A stretch of 64,000 bases of DNA, from contig QQUE01000020.1 of the NCBI GenBank assembly GCA_008501765.1, positions 62,001 to 126,000 on the forward strand, written 5' to 3'. The DNA is from Calditrichota bacterium. Its GTDB lineage: Bacteria; Zhuqueibacterota; Zhuqueibacteria; Zhuqueibacterales; Geothermadaptataceae. A program made the translations under genes and the position numbers. The notes beneath the pieces are model-generated. The model was not told where the DNA came from. It worked only from the letters and a program-made list of their open reading frames with translations, and did not search any database. Each line of letters opens with the position of its first letter. The stretch's first letter is position 1. Shown one piece after another: positions 34,407-44,231 of this stretch.

Positions 34407-37400
34407 ATGTGGCAAATTGTCGATAAAAGTAGTGATCAGGTGGAAGGAAATAGTACAGAATTTACAGTGGATAAAGGATTTGAGTTGAAAATGAAGCAGG
34501 AATTAATACAAGTTCGAGAGAATATGACTAAGAGAATAGCGCAAATTGCCGGATTCACATTTCTTCTTTTTTTTAGTTTGGGTGCAAACTATCCATCGGT
34601 GAATAGCCCCGTATTAATTGAAAATATCGCCAGCCAGAACAGTTCGTCGGTTCATAAATTTGTATTTTCTCAACCTGACAGCGTATCCTTCGAGTTGGGA
34701 AGTTCGACAATTAGCAAAGCTGTCAGCGGAATTATTGGCGACAGCCAAACGAGTGCACTGCTGAATAATATTGCCGTAGTCGCTTATTGGGGTGGAGATT
34801 ATCGTTACCGTTTAGGCGATACATTACACTCAAACAGCTCAGGAGTTTACTCGGGAAATATCGAATCGCGCATAAATCCCCTGGCCGTCGATGACAATTT
34901 TAGTCCTGCCGTTCAACCTGAATCATTCAAACTTTATAACGCTTATCCAAATCCTGTTTCCAATGGTCGAAGTACCCTGCAATTTGATCTTTTCAAACCC
35001 GGATATATTCGATTATCAATTTATAATATTGCCGGGCAGCGTCTTGCAACACGCAGTGAAAATATTTCTTTGCCCGGGAGATTTCGAACAATTATCGATT
35101 TATCGAATGTCGCCAATGGCGTTTATTTTTACAAATTTGAATCAGAAAATGGAGCCGGCGCCGGTCGTCTTCTCGTTCTTCGCGATGTCGGTGGACTTTC
35201 CGGAAATGCTGTAACTATCTCACCGCTAATGGTGGGTGGGGCAGTTGGTTTCGCAAACACCGCAGCGCTCACAAAAAGTTCTTCGCGGACCAATGAATCA
35301 TTCTCGGAACCAACTTACTGGAGTGACGCCCCTGACTTTTTTGTTCTTTCCGTGCAGGTGCCGGGCTATGCACCAAAAGAACAAAAAGTTTTTCATTCGG
35401 GAACGGCAACAGCATTTAATTTTATTATGGAGCCTTCAGATTCCCAATTTGTTACACTGGATGTTCTGACGAAAGACCCGCAGGCCGGGCCTGATTCCCT
35501 GCTCGAAAATGCCAGTGTTATCGTTTACAGCAAAGAGGGTGACGAATATGGCCGCGCCAAAACCAATGCTTTTGGCCGGGCATTAATTAAGCTCGCCGAA
35601 CCTGAATTTAGCGATAGTTTGAGCGTGAAAGTGGAGTATGTTTTCCCCGGCGACGAATCGGTCACCAGCGAAACTCTGGTGCCAACAAACTTGTCTGGAA
35701 TTACTTACGTTGATGCAATCGTAACCGAAGATTTTAGTGCACAATACGCAATTCAGGCATTTGACCGGCTCAATAATCCGATTCAGGCAACCTACGAATT
35801 CCGCAATAACGGCAATGCACTGGCTGTGGTTAGCAGCAATAATTCGGTAACTTTTGATGTCGATTTACAACAGTATTCGGGAGATGGTTTTTCGGTTTAT
35901 GTTGAATCGCACGGCTATATCCCGGAAAATTTTGATCTGCCGATGATTTCACCGGGAGAAGCGAAGTCGATAGGACTTTATCTTACTGTAAATAATGCAG
36001 CTATGATTTATCGCTTAAGTGGCAACGTTAAGGAAAGCGACAGTTCAGCTCCAATCGATGAACTGAGCGTCGAAGCCTGGCACAAGGGACAACTTGTGCA
36101 GAGTACAATTACGGATAGCGAAGGAAATTATACATTGTCGGTAATTGGTGGTGGTGAAACGAACCTCGGAATCGATGATACCGTTGCCGTCATTTTTAAT
36201 AGCGAGTTTTTTGTAAATCAGACTTTTGAAAAAATTGCAAAAGATGATTCTGAGGTATTGAATGCCGTACTCGATTTTGATGCTTTTAATTTGCATGTAA
36301 CAGGTATCTTGAAAAGTGACGGTCAGATTTTACCCATGGGACAGGTTATGGCTCTGCAGATCGATGGTTTAACCAAAACGACAGCGATAACAAATGCCAG
36401 TGGTATATTTAATCTGCTCTATTTGATCGATTCTCAGGCCATGCTCAACCAAAGCGCCGAATTGGTTGGCAGTAATTTAGGTGCGAATGGCTTTACCTAT
36501 TTTAATGAAGTGCGCGAAGTCGTCAACCTGCGTAATCGGGAAACTCAGCAAATTAACCCGGCGCTGCAATTCAATTCATTTTCACTACTTATAAAAGGGA
36601 GCGGTGTTGGTAGTGATGGTCAGGGCGGACTGGATGGCGGCAAGGCAGCGCTTTTTGTTAATCAAATCGAAACCAGCTCACAGAATCTGCTTGGCGACGG
36701 GCTATTTGAACTTTCTTACACAGTAACAAAACTGGCCGAAGCCATGAACCAGGCCGAGCTGCGGATTTCGCATCCTTATTTTTCCACTAAAAAAACATTG
36801 GTTTCCTTAAGTTCGAGTGCAACCCAGGACTTTGGGCCAATTTCCGCTCAATTTTTACAAAGCGAATTTCGGGTACAGGGCGAAGTTAAAAGTACAAAAG
36901 ATGGAAATCCTGTTGAGGGTGCGACTGTGCAATTTCCGGGCACACCGGATGCCTTCACAGACACCCATGGCTGGTTCACAACAAATATATTTTATATTAA
37001 CAGCCGCGCCGACATCGATCTTCAAAAAACGTTGACCATTTCTCAGATTGGCCATACAAACTACACCCGGACACTCGCTACAGCCTATAACTCGATGCCC
37101 CATATCGGCACAGTGAATCTCGTTTGGAGTTTTACTGCCTATACTGTGACGATTGATGGCGACACAGAATTTAACCTGACAGAGCCGGGTGTCGGGCCCA
37201 TTTCCGGTGCCACGGTCAAACTTATTCGCGATTCGGACGAAGTTGTGCTTGACGAGACCACGACAAATGCCTCTGGGAATTTGGCAAAAAATCTGTCTTA
37301 CTTCTTTTTGGAACCACAATCCAGCACCGCGCGCCTGGAATGGAGCAAAGTTGAATATCAAACCGGCAGCCTTGGGAATATCGATATTTCTACTCAGGCA

Positions 37401-38582
37401 ACGCATGTCATTAGCAACCAATCAATTTTCTTTGAACCACTCATCCAGCAAGTGAGCGGTCGAATAACTTCTGTGACCCTGGGAAGTGGCATTGCCAGCG
37501 CTGCGATCGTCTGGCAGTCCGGTTCCAGTGCCGCGACGGATGGCAATGGTGATTTTAACTATCAAGATGTGATGACGCGCAGCAATGAGCCGGGGACTGA
37601 GCGCACGGTCATGGTTTCAGCTACCGGATATCGCGACAGCACATTTACCTATACGCGCAGCACAACCTCTGTCACCCGGAATCTTGCTTTGGAAGACGGC
37701 CCCGCCAACCCACAATTGGATATTCAATTGTGGGTGCGTGATCTTTTGGGCAATACGAGCAATATCGCAGTGACTTTGCAAGCCGATGGATTTCCAGCAG
37801 AAATACTGGCCACTTCCAACGGGTTGTTGACGACTTCACTGGATTATAACGGCAATTCAAATTCACTAATACGCATTTGGATTGGCGATGGCATGGTTGC
37901 CATTCCGGAGTTGGCAAAAGCCAGCGCCCGCACTGGAACAGGAGTGATTGATACGCTGAAAGTTACTGCTAACGATTTTGCAACGGAACAAACAGCGTAT
38001 TATATAGCAAATTCATTTTCCAATCCAAATGGTGGAAGCGTGAGTTTCAACCAGTTCTGTGATTTTGTTGGCGCTGCAACCGGACTGGCACGCAATTTTG
38101 TTGACAATGGTGAGGTGCAGGTTCTGAAGTTTAATCCGTCGAATAAACCAGTGGATGCCAGCGATTATAATGATACAAAAACGACAGTTGATGGCCTCAT
38201 CCTCGATCTCGAAACCTCGATGCAGAATGGCAAATATTTTGGCCCGCTAAACATAACTTCCCGTTTGTTGGATGATAATACCGATTCCCAGTTTGAAGGC
38301 CCGAACACATTGCAACTTTACACGGATGACGCCGCAACGAGCAATTCGTACAGCATCAGCCTGCGTACGGGCACCAACGTAACACGCGGCGAAGGATTTT
38401 TCGTCGTTGGTTCAGCTGCAGCTGAAAAACAAGAACAGATGCTGGGCTTGCTCTTCGATCTGGTAGACTGGGATGGCAGCGGTATTGCAAACTGGATGAT
38501 TGGCGGCGATGGCCATATTCATGATTTGGGTCATCAAATTAAAAATGCGATCTATCTGTTCCGCGGTAAACAAATGAAATAA
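34407..38582 (+). CDS. Giant secreted protein with FlgD/T9SS-like module and repeated regulatory-like domains
   Basis: The frame codes for 1391 residues. The signal peptide begins MTKRIAQIAGFTFLLFFSLG, so the real start is probably the ATG at 34491 or 34524 rather than 34407. Residues ~170-263 form a FlgD-Ig / Por-secretion-tail-like module (FKLYNAYPNPVSNGRSTLQF, then LSIYNIAGQRLAT and NGVYFYKF), here near the N-terminus rather than the usual C-terminus. The rest is a series of ~90-residue beta domains of the carboxypeptidase-regulatory type, with cues such as GNVKESDSSAPIDELSVEAW and GEVKSTKDGNPVEGATVQF. The C-terminal ~150 residues are not recognised. It probably acts at the cell surface or outside the cell. 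A terminator follows. Confidence 0.75.
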   Translation: MWQIVDKSSDQVEGNSTEFTVDKGFELKMKQELIQVRENMTKRIAQIAGFTFLLFFSLGANYPSVNSPVLIENIASQNSSSVHKFVFSQPDSVSFELGSSTISKAVSGIIGDSQTSALLNNIAVVAYWGGDYRYRLGDTLHSNSSGVYSGNIESRINPLAVDDNFSPAVQPESFKLYNAYPNPVSNGRSTLQFDLFKPGYIRLSIYNIAGQRLATRSENISLPGRFRTIIDLSNVANGVYFYKFESENGAGAGRLLVLRDVGGLSGNAVTISPLMVGGAVGFANTAALTKSSSRTNESFSEPTYWSDAPDFFVLSVQVPGYAPKEQKVFHSGTATAFNFIMEPSDSQFVTLDVLTKDPQAGPDSLLENASVIVYSKEGDEYGRAKTNAFGRALIKLAEPEFSDSLSVKVEYVFPGDESVTSETLVPTNLSGITYVDAIVTEDFSAQYAIQAFDRLNNPIQATYEFRNNGNALAVVSSNNSVTFDVDLQQYSGDGFSVYVESHGYIPENFDLPMISPGEAKSIGLYLTVNNAAMIYRLSGNVKESDSSAPIDELSVEAWHKGQLVQSTITDSEGNYTLSVIGGGETNLGIDDTVAVIFNSEFFVNQTFEKIAKDDSEVLNAVLDFDAFNLHVTGILKSDGQILPMGQVMALQIDGLTKTTAITNASGIFNLLYLIDSQAMLNQSAELVGSNLGANGFTYFNEVREVVNLRNRETQQINPALQFNSFSLLIKGSGVGSDGQGGLDGGKAALFVNQIETSSQNLLGDGLFELSYTVTKLAEAMNQAELRISHPYFSTKKTLVSLSSSATQDFGPISAQFLQSEFRVQGEVKSTKDGNPVEGATVQFPGTPDAFTDTHGWFTTNIFYINSRADIDLQKTLTISQIGHTNYTRTLATAYNSMPHIGTVNLVWSFTAYTVTIDGDTEFNLTEPGVGPISGATVKLIRDSDEVVLDETTTNASGNLAKNLSYFFLEPQSSTARLEWSKVEYQTGSLGNIDISTQATHVISNQSIFFEPLIQQVSGRITSVTLGSGIASAAIVWQSGSSAATDGNGDFNYQDVMTRSNEPGTERTVMVSATGYRDSTFTYTRSTTSVTRNLALEDGPANPQLDIQLWVRDLLGNTSNIAVTLQADGFPAEILATSNGLLTTSLDYNGNSNSLIRIWIGDGMVAIPELAKASARTGTGVIDTLKVTANDFATEQTAYYIANSFSNPNGGSVSFNQFCDFVGAATGLARNFVDNGEVQVLKFNPSNKPVDASDYNDTKTTVDGLILDLETSMQNGKYFGPLNITSRLLDDNTDSQFEGPNTLQLYTDDAATSNSYSISLRTGTNVTRGEGFFVVGSAAAEKQEQMLGLLFDLVDWDGSGIANWMIGGDGHIHDLGHQIKNAIYLFRGKQMK

Positions 38583-38610
38583 TTTTTGCTGATAAATCTG
38601 ATTTCAACAA

Positions 38611-38644
38611 AAAGTCCGGCAGAATAGTTCTCCCGGACTTTTTT
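38611..38644 (+). terminator. Terminator after the giant secreted protein gene
   Basis: AAAGTCCGG and CCGGACTTT pair around a short loop, followed by a T-tract. It lies 29 bp past the stop codon. Confidence 0.85.
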
Positions 38645-38779
38645 GTTTTACCCATTTTATTATTTTGCCCTAAAATTTTATATTAACTATATTTAGACGA
38701 TAAACAAATTACGAAATGAGCCGTGTACGTTTGGTTTGTGTCCCAAACCCAAAGGCTAAACAAAACAAGGATTTGAGAA

Positions 38780-39838
38780 ATGTCTAAAAAGTGGATTATT
38801 TACGGGGCGAATGGATATACAGGAACTCTAATGGCTAGAGAAGCCCAAAGCCGTGGATTAACACCATTTCTGGCGGGCCGTTCGAAGCAGAAGCTGCTTC
38901 CTTTAGCACAGTCACTCAATCTTGAAATAATTGAGTTTGACCTGGAAGACCGCAGCCGGTTAAATAAAATTATAGCCGATTTTGATCTTGTGTTGCATTC
39001 GGCCGGCCCATTTATTCACACCTTTGAGCCGATGCTTCAGGCATGTCTGGGAGGTGGAACACATTACCTGGACATTACGGGGGAAATACCGGTTTTTGAG
39101 GGATGTTTTGCACACGATAAAGAAGCACAAGAGAAAAACATAGCCATAATTCCCGGAGTTGGATTTGATGTTGTTCCGACGGATTGTCTTGCCGTTTATA
39201 CAGCTAAAAAAGTAAAAAATCCCACGGACCTGGAAATCGCTTTCAGCACAAGTTCCAGTGCGAGCCGCGGTACTGCAAAAACGATGGTCGAGCATTTGCG
39301 TTTTGGGGTGCAGATCCGCCGCGATGGCAAAATCGAAAAACTCTCGTCCGGTAAACAGGCCAGGCGAATCCGATTTTCCGATAAAGAGCGCCATGTTCTG
39401 CCCATTAGCTGGGGGGATGTAGCGACTGCTTATCGCTCGACGGGCATTAAAAATATTACAACTTACACCAGTTTTCCCAGCCGTTTTATCAACCATTATC
39501 GCTGGGTTGAACCTATTACCCGGGGCATGTTTTCATTGGCTTCCACGCGCAGGCTCGCTCAAAAGTGGGCGGATAAAAATGTCACCGGGCCTGACGCTAA
39601 AACCCGCGAACGGGCGCAATCTCACGTTTGGTGCGCCGTATCCAATGCCGCAGGAGAGACGGCCGAAGCCTGGCTCGAAACTGTGGAAGCTTACAAGTTT
39701 ACCGCCATCGCCGCAATCAATTCCGTTGAATCTGTTCTGAATAATGAAATACGCGGAACTTTAACCCCCGCTCAGGCGTTTGGGGAAAACTGTGTGCTGC
39801 GGGTTGATGGATCCCGGTTTCTCGATGCGATCGGATGA
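38780..39838 (+). CDS. Saccharopine-dehydrogenase-like oxidoreductase (enoyl-reductase type)
   Basis: A 352-residue cytoplasmic oxidoreductase. The N-terminus has a Rossmann fold, KWIIYGANGYTGTLMAREAQ, with GANGYTG at 9-15 as the NAD(P) loop. AGRSKQKL follows, then a conserved LVLHSAGPFIH and HYLDITGEIPVFE. These match the COG3268 group (saccharopine dehydrogenase NADP-binding domain). Mycobacterial trans-acting enoyl reductase is a known member. The substrate here is unknown; a lipid-type reduction is possible. AAGGATT precedes the ATG. It appears to be a single-gene unit. Confidence 0.85.
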   Translation: MSKKWIIYGANGYTGTLMAREAQSRGLTPFLAGRSKQKLLPLAQSLNLEIIEFDLEDRSRLNKIIADFDLVLHSAGPFIHTFEPMLQACLGGGTHYLDITGEIPVFEGCFAHDKEAQEKNIAIIPGVGFDVVPTDCLAVYTAKKVKNPTDLEIAFSTSSSASRGTAKTMVEHLRFGVQIRRDGKIEKLSSGKQARRIRFSDKERHVLPISWGDVATAYRSTGIKNITTYTSFPSRFINHYRWVEPITRGMFSLASTRRLAQKWADKNVTGPDAKTRERAQSHVWCAVSNAAGETAEAWLETVEAYKFTAIAAINSVESVLNNEIRGTLTPAQAFGENCVLRVDGSRFLDAIG

Positions 39839-40002
39839 CCAATCGACCAATCCGATATGTACCATCCTGAAAATAGATGATTATGCCGCAAAAGATTAAA
39901 TCCGCTGCTTGCTTTTTTGGTCAGGTTACCGTATAATTCGCTCCTCAATCCTGGCACTCACGCGATGAGAGCAGCAAATGGCGAGCATGCATTTTATCTG
40001 AA

Positions 40003-40330
40003 CTATATTTATACCGGTAAAAATGTGCCTGGCACTTAGGCAAACCTTTAAAAATATCAGAAGTTGATTTGCAAACATTATAAAAATCAACTATCCTGAA
40101 TAATTCTCACGCAAAGGCACTAAGTCCGCAAAGAAAATATTTAAATACTTATAAAACTTAATTTTGTGGACTCTGTGGATTTGTGAGAGATAATTTTAAT
40201 AGAAAATTTAGTTTTTCTGAACGTTTTATCTCAAACATCGAATTATCAATAGGTTAAGAATATTTTAATAAATATTTATGATTAAAGCAGGCTAAGTGCT
40301 CGGCACATCACCAATACTTTATGAATAATG
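40003..40330. repeat. GTGCCTGGCAC-ended repeat, copy 2, interrupted by another repeat
   Basis: The left part (TATACCGGTAAAAATGTGCC, TGGCACTT, up to AAAATCAACTA at ~40102) and the right part (GGCTAAGTGCTCGGCACATC to CTTTATGAATAAT from ~40290) match the ends of the 29777-29904 element. About 190 bp lie between. That insert carries TCTCACGCAAAGGCACTAAG and AGTCCGCAAAG near its left end, with GTGGATTTGTGAGAGA as an imperfect inverted partner. The host element was therefore present before the insert arrived. The spacer 39839-40377 holds no gene. Confidence 0.6.
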
Positions 40331-40377
40331 TACGTTAGTGGCCTTAAATTTATTACTTAATTATTTGGAAAATTATT

Positions 40378-41454
40378 ATGTCTCATATTTTGAAGTTAGT
40401 TTTTTATTTCCTTTGTGTACAGGTCGCCTTTGCGAAATCCCCTAAAAATATAATTCTATTTATTGGTGACGGGATGGGGCCTACGCAAATCACCGCAGCG
40501 CGGACGGTGAAGGGTGAGTTAGCCTTGGAAAAATTTAATGTATCCGGTTATGTGCTCACCCATTCGACAAATAAATATATTACCGATTCTGCTGCTGGAG
40601 CAACAGCCTTTGCAACAGGATATAAAACCTATAACGGTGCTATTTCGGTACATCCTGAAACGAAGAAACCTCTAAAAACAATTCTTGAATTTGCTGAAGA
40701 AAAAGGCAAATCATCGGGATTAATCGCCACAAGTTCTGTAACGCATGCAACGCCGGCCTGTTTTGCCGCCCATGTAACCTCGAGGTCAAAGCAGCAGGAT
40801 ATCGCGGCACAGATTGCTGTTTCCGGAGTAGACGTACTCATCGGTGGCGGTCTGGGATATTTTTTACCGCGGGACAAAAAAGGCAGCAAACGCAGCGATA
40901 AGAAGGATTTGTTAGATAAAATGCAGGGCTATGAATTTGCCAACAGTTATGCAGAATTTCGCAAGGTTGCGACACCGGAAAAACTTGTGGCCCTTTTGGA
41001 AACAGGCCATCTGCACAAGGCTAAAGATCGCAAAATTAGCCTCGGTATGATGACGATGAAAGCGCTGAATATTTTGTCACAGAATGAAAATGGTTTTTTT
41101 CTCATGGTTGAAGGTTCGCAGATTGATTGGGCTGGGCACGATAATAAAAAGAAATACCTGATGACAGAAATGGTTGATTTTGACGATGCCATAGGGATCG
41201 CACAAAAATTTGCTGCGAATAACGAGGAAACGCTGGTACTTGTTACGGCAGACCACGAGACCGGCGGCCTTGCGCTTTTAGGCGGTTCGCTCGCGGAAAA
41301 GAAAGTGAATCTGAAGTTCATTGACGGGCATCACACGGGTGTCATGGTTCCGGTCTTTGCCTTCGGCCCCGGCGCAGAAGCATTTGGCGGCATTCAGGAG
41401 AATCATGAAATTGGGAAAAAGATGATTGGCCTGTTTAACTCTGAAACCAATTGA
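40378..41454 (+). CDS. Alkaline phosphatase (PhoA family)
   Basis: A 358-residue exported phosphomonoesterase with a signal peptide ending near VAFAK. All family motifs are present: FIGDGMG with the first metal Asp, TDSAAGATAFATG with the nucleophilic Ser, VTHATPACFAAHV, VEGSQIDWAGHDN, TADHETGG, and the late GHHTGVMVPVFAFG. It is shorter than E. coli PhoA and fits the compact form with few insertions. No pho box could be identified. A terminator follows. Confidence 0.92.
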   Translation: MSHILKLVFYFLCVQVAFAKSPKNIILFIGDGMGPTQITAARTVKGELALEKFNVSGYVLTHSTNKYITDSAAGATAFATGYKTYNGAISVHPETKKPLKTILEFAEEKGKSSGLIATSSVTHATPACFAAHVTSRSKQQDIAAQIAVSGVDVLIGGGLGYFLPRDKKGSKRSDKKDLLDKMQGYEFANSYAEFRKVATPEKLVALLETGHLHKAKDRKISLGMMTMKALNILSQNENGFFLMVEGSQIDWAGHDNKKKYLMTEMVDFDDAIGIAQKFAANNEETLVLVTADHETGGLALLGGSLAEKKVNLKFIDGHHTGVMVPVFAFGPGAEAFGGIQENHEIGKKMIGLFNSETN

Positions 41455-41465
41455 TTTTTCAATAA

Positions 41466-41508
41466 AAAAAAAGCAAGGCAATAGTTGCATGCCTTGCTTT
41501 TTAAGGTT
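41466..41508 (+). terminator. Terminator between alkaline phosphatase and TonB receptor genes
   Basis: AAAAAGCAAGGCA and TGCCTTGCTTTTT pair around a nine-base loop, with A- and T-tracts on both sides. It stands between two convergent genes and can serve both. Confidence 0.85.
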
Positions 41509-41528
41509 ATCAATCCAATTTACAAATA

Positions 41529-44231
41529 TTAGAACAGACTGTCATAGCTTAAACCGATATAGAATATCCGGCCGATATCAACGCTGCCATACATCTGCGT
41601 ATAGTTCTCAGCAAAGAGATTGCTAACACCGGCTTTTACGGTAGAATTCATGCTTGGCATGCGCAATGAAACCTGCCCATCCATAATGAATTCGCCACCC
41701 ACCATGCCTTCTCCAAAAGTAGCGCTCCACAAAAATTCATCGCGCCATCTTCCTGCCAGGTTGAAGCCAATATTTTTGAAGACTTTGGCATTACCAAGAC
41801 TCACTTTTACGCTGTGTTTCGCACGGTTTATACTCGAGAGCCAATCTTCAGAACCGCCTGTTCGCTCAATAAAGTTGTAACTGGTGTTCACGCGATAGCC
41901 GCTGCTGAAGCTATAGGTCAAACCAGCTCCGGCGCCTCTGATAACAACATCGCGATCATCATTTGTATACAACCCATAAACTTTTCCAGTGGTCGGGTCG
42001 AGAACCCGTGGATTGCGAAAGCGATCTTTATAATTTGAATGATAATAGTTGAGATCAACAAAAAGATTGTTGTGAATGAGTGTTTTGTACCCAATCTCGG
42101 TGGATGTTTGGTATTCCGGCTTAATAAAATCAGTTTTGACTACTTGTGGTGTTCCCGCGAGATAACTCTCCAGATCGATCGCACTGGCATAAACATCACC
42201 TGCACCGAGTGTCCGGTTGGTGCGATCCATATTATCCTGTGTGCCGCCGATCAGTGTAATTGGACCGAGATCGAGGTTGATGTACTGAGATTCAATGATT
42301 GGATTATTGAATCCGGACTGGAAAGAAGCCCGGAAATGGTGATCCGGGTTGGGTGAATAAACAGCGGCGATACGCGGTGAAATATGATCATCAAAGTTTT
42401 TATGACCATCGAGGCGTAGCGAGCCGATTACCTTCAGTTTATTTTCCATCACGCTTTTTGAAGCCTGTGCGTAGGCGCCGTATTCTGTAATATCGATGCC
42501 TTCATTTTCATCACTGTAAATTGTGCCCTCTGTATCGACAGAGTAGGCACGGAAATTACCACCGACTTGCAGATCGATAAAACTGATTTTATCGGCAAAA
42601 TTATACATGCCTTCGACATTATTGAAGCCGGAATTTGAGGTAAATCCGGCACCGGTGACAAAATCTTTTTTAGCGATAATATCCTCTAATGTGCTTTCGA
42701 ATTCTGATGTTCCAGGCATCAAACGGCCAGCATCAGCTGCAGCCCGACCGGCAGCGTGGGCAGTCGTCGGGTCAGCACCTTGCAACAAAGCACCCAGATA
42801 ATTACCGCCATATTCGCCAAACCATTGGGTATCACCTTTCCAGGTTCTGTTGACGTTCCAGCCGGCAAAAATAATATCATAAGAATCACCAGCATTTTCA
42901 CGCTGGGTATATCCACGGACATAAAAATTCTGCCCTTTTAATTCAAGTTTGGTGAAAGTTTGATTCAAATCGTCCAGGGCATAACGGTTGGTACCCTGAT
43001 AAATGGCGCGTCCGCGGCCATGGCGGATATCAAAACTGGCTTCCATGGTTTCGTTCAATCGGTAACGCAAATTACCGCTGGCTTTGAAGGATTTTGCCGG
43101 TTCATAATCATAAAGGTCTTCCTCTTTGTAGCCAGTACGTGCGACGAAAATGGAACCAAAATCCATATCAGGAATGGCCATCCCCTGGGCACGCAAGGCA
43201 GCAGCTACATCATTTAAGTTTAGGTTTGTGGCAACTTCATCACCGTACGTATTCGTTCCGTTATATCCGGGTGATGATGGGCCCACGCCATTTTTATCAC
43301 TAAAATCATGGGCATACCAGTCCGTCGCCTGGAATTGTGAAACGACAGCTTTAAATCCAAAGTTATTGATAGCTTTCGCATAACGGAAAGATGCTTCATA
43401 AAGCGGATTGCTGCCGCTATAATCGGAGTCCGAGCTGCCTGTCTTTACCTGAAAACTGGCGCCGGGGTAATCAAAAGGCGATTTACTGTTTATGAACAAC
43501 ACACCGCTAAATGCATTGGGGCCATAAAGTGCTGAGGATGCACCGGGCAAAAATTCAACTTCTTCGATGTCAATATCAGAAAGACCGGCCATGTTGCCGA
43601 TAGCGAAACCACCATTGGCGATTCCGGTGTTATCGACGCCGTCTACAAGCTGAATGAGACCCGGGTTGTGTGACGAGCCTTCACCACGGCCAGTTGGACC
43701 CGCGAATACCATGCTGTTGGCCGTCATTTCAACTTCCTTGATATTGGCCAATCCATCAAAGACCGTGATCGATGGGGATTCGCGAATTTGCAGCTGATCC
43801 ATTTTTTCAACTGTCACAGGCGCTTTGAGGATATTTTCTTGCAGACGCGATGCAGACACGACAAGTTCACCGACCATAAATGCCTTTTCTTCGAGCTGAA
43901 TATCGAGCATCGTCGTCGCGTCGGTTACTTCAATTTCCTGGGTTGCGTAGCCAATCATCGAGACTTGCAGGGTAAAAGGTATGGGCTGCGCTGTTTTCAG
44001 AATAAAAGTGCCATCTGCATTTACAGCCGTTCCAACGAATTTCCCCTTGACCTGCACCGATGTTCCGGCAAGAGTTTCCCCGCTGGTTTTGTCTGTGACT
44101 TTCCCCGAAATAGTAACTTTAACTTTGGCTCCACCTTCCTCTTCGGCGAGTCCGGTACTGGTTAGCATGCACACTGCGAATGTGAAAATTAACAGCAAGT
44201 GACACGTTTTCCGAAAGCATTGAACGAACAT
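41529..44231 (-). CDS. TonB-dependent receptor with carboxypeptidase-regulatory domain
   Basis: A 900-residue outer-membrane receptor. A signal peptide (to about GLAEE) is followed by a CarboxypepD_reg-like domain (residues ~38-115: ISGKVTDKTSGETLAGTSVQ). The plug (~130-250) reads GELVVSASRLQENILKAPVT, then LVDGVDNTGIANGGFAIGNM and FLPGASSALYGPNAFSGVLF. A barrel of ~650 residues ends in a Phe-terminated strand (FYIGLSYDSLF). The substrate cannot be read from the sequence. GGGAGG precedes the ATG. It is a single gene with a long upstream spacer and no SusD-like lipoprotein beside it. Confidence 0.9.
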   Translation of the reverse strand: MFVQCFRKTCHLLLIFTFAVCMLTSTGLAEEEGGAKVKVTISGKVTDKTSGETLAGTSVQVKGKFVGTAVNADGTFILKTAQPIPFTLQVSMIGYATQEIEVTDATTMLDIQLEEKAFMVGELVVSASRLQENILKAPVTVEKMDQLQIRESPSITVFDGLANIKEVEMTANSMVFAGPTGRGEGSSHNPGLIQLVDGVDNTGIANGGFAIGNMAGLSDIDIEEVEFLPGASSALYGPNAFSGVLFINSKSPFDYPGASFQVKTGSSDSDYSGSNPLYEASFRYAKAINNFGFKAVVSQFQATDWYAHDFSDKNGVGPSSPGYNGTNTYGDEVATNLNLNDVAAALRAQGMAIPDMDFGSIFVARTGYKEEDLYDYEPAKSFKASGNLRYRLNETMEASFDIRHGRGRAIYQGTNRYALDDLNQTFTKLELKGQNFYVRGYTQRENAGDSYDIIFAGWNVNRTWKGDTQWFGEYGGNYLGALLQGADPTTAHAAGRAAADAGRLMPGTSEFESTLEDIIAKKDFVTGAGFTSNSGFNNVEGMYNFADKISFIDLQVGGNFRAYSVDTEGTIYSDENEGIDITEYGAYAQASKSVMENKLKVIGSLRLDGHKNFDDHISPRIAAVYSPNPDHHFRASFQSGFNNPIIESQYINLDLGPITLIGGTQDNMDRTNRTLGAGDVYASAIDLESYLAGTPQVVKTDFIKPEYQTSTEIGYKTLIHNNLFVDLNYYHSNYKDRFRNPRVLDPTTGKVYGLYTNDDRDVVIRGAGAGLTYSFSSGYRVNTSYNFIERTGGSEDWLSSINRAKHSVKVSLGNAKVFKNIGFNLAGRWRDEFLWSATFGEGMVGGEFIMDGQVSLRMPSMNSTVKAGVSNLFAENYTQMYGSVDIGRIFYIGLSYDSLF

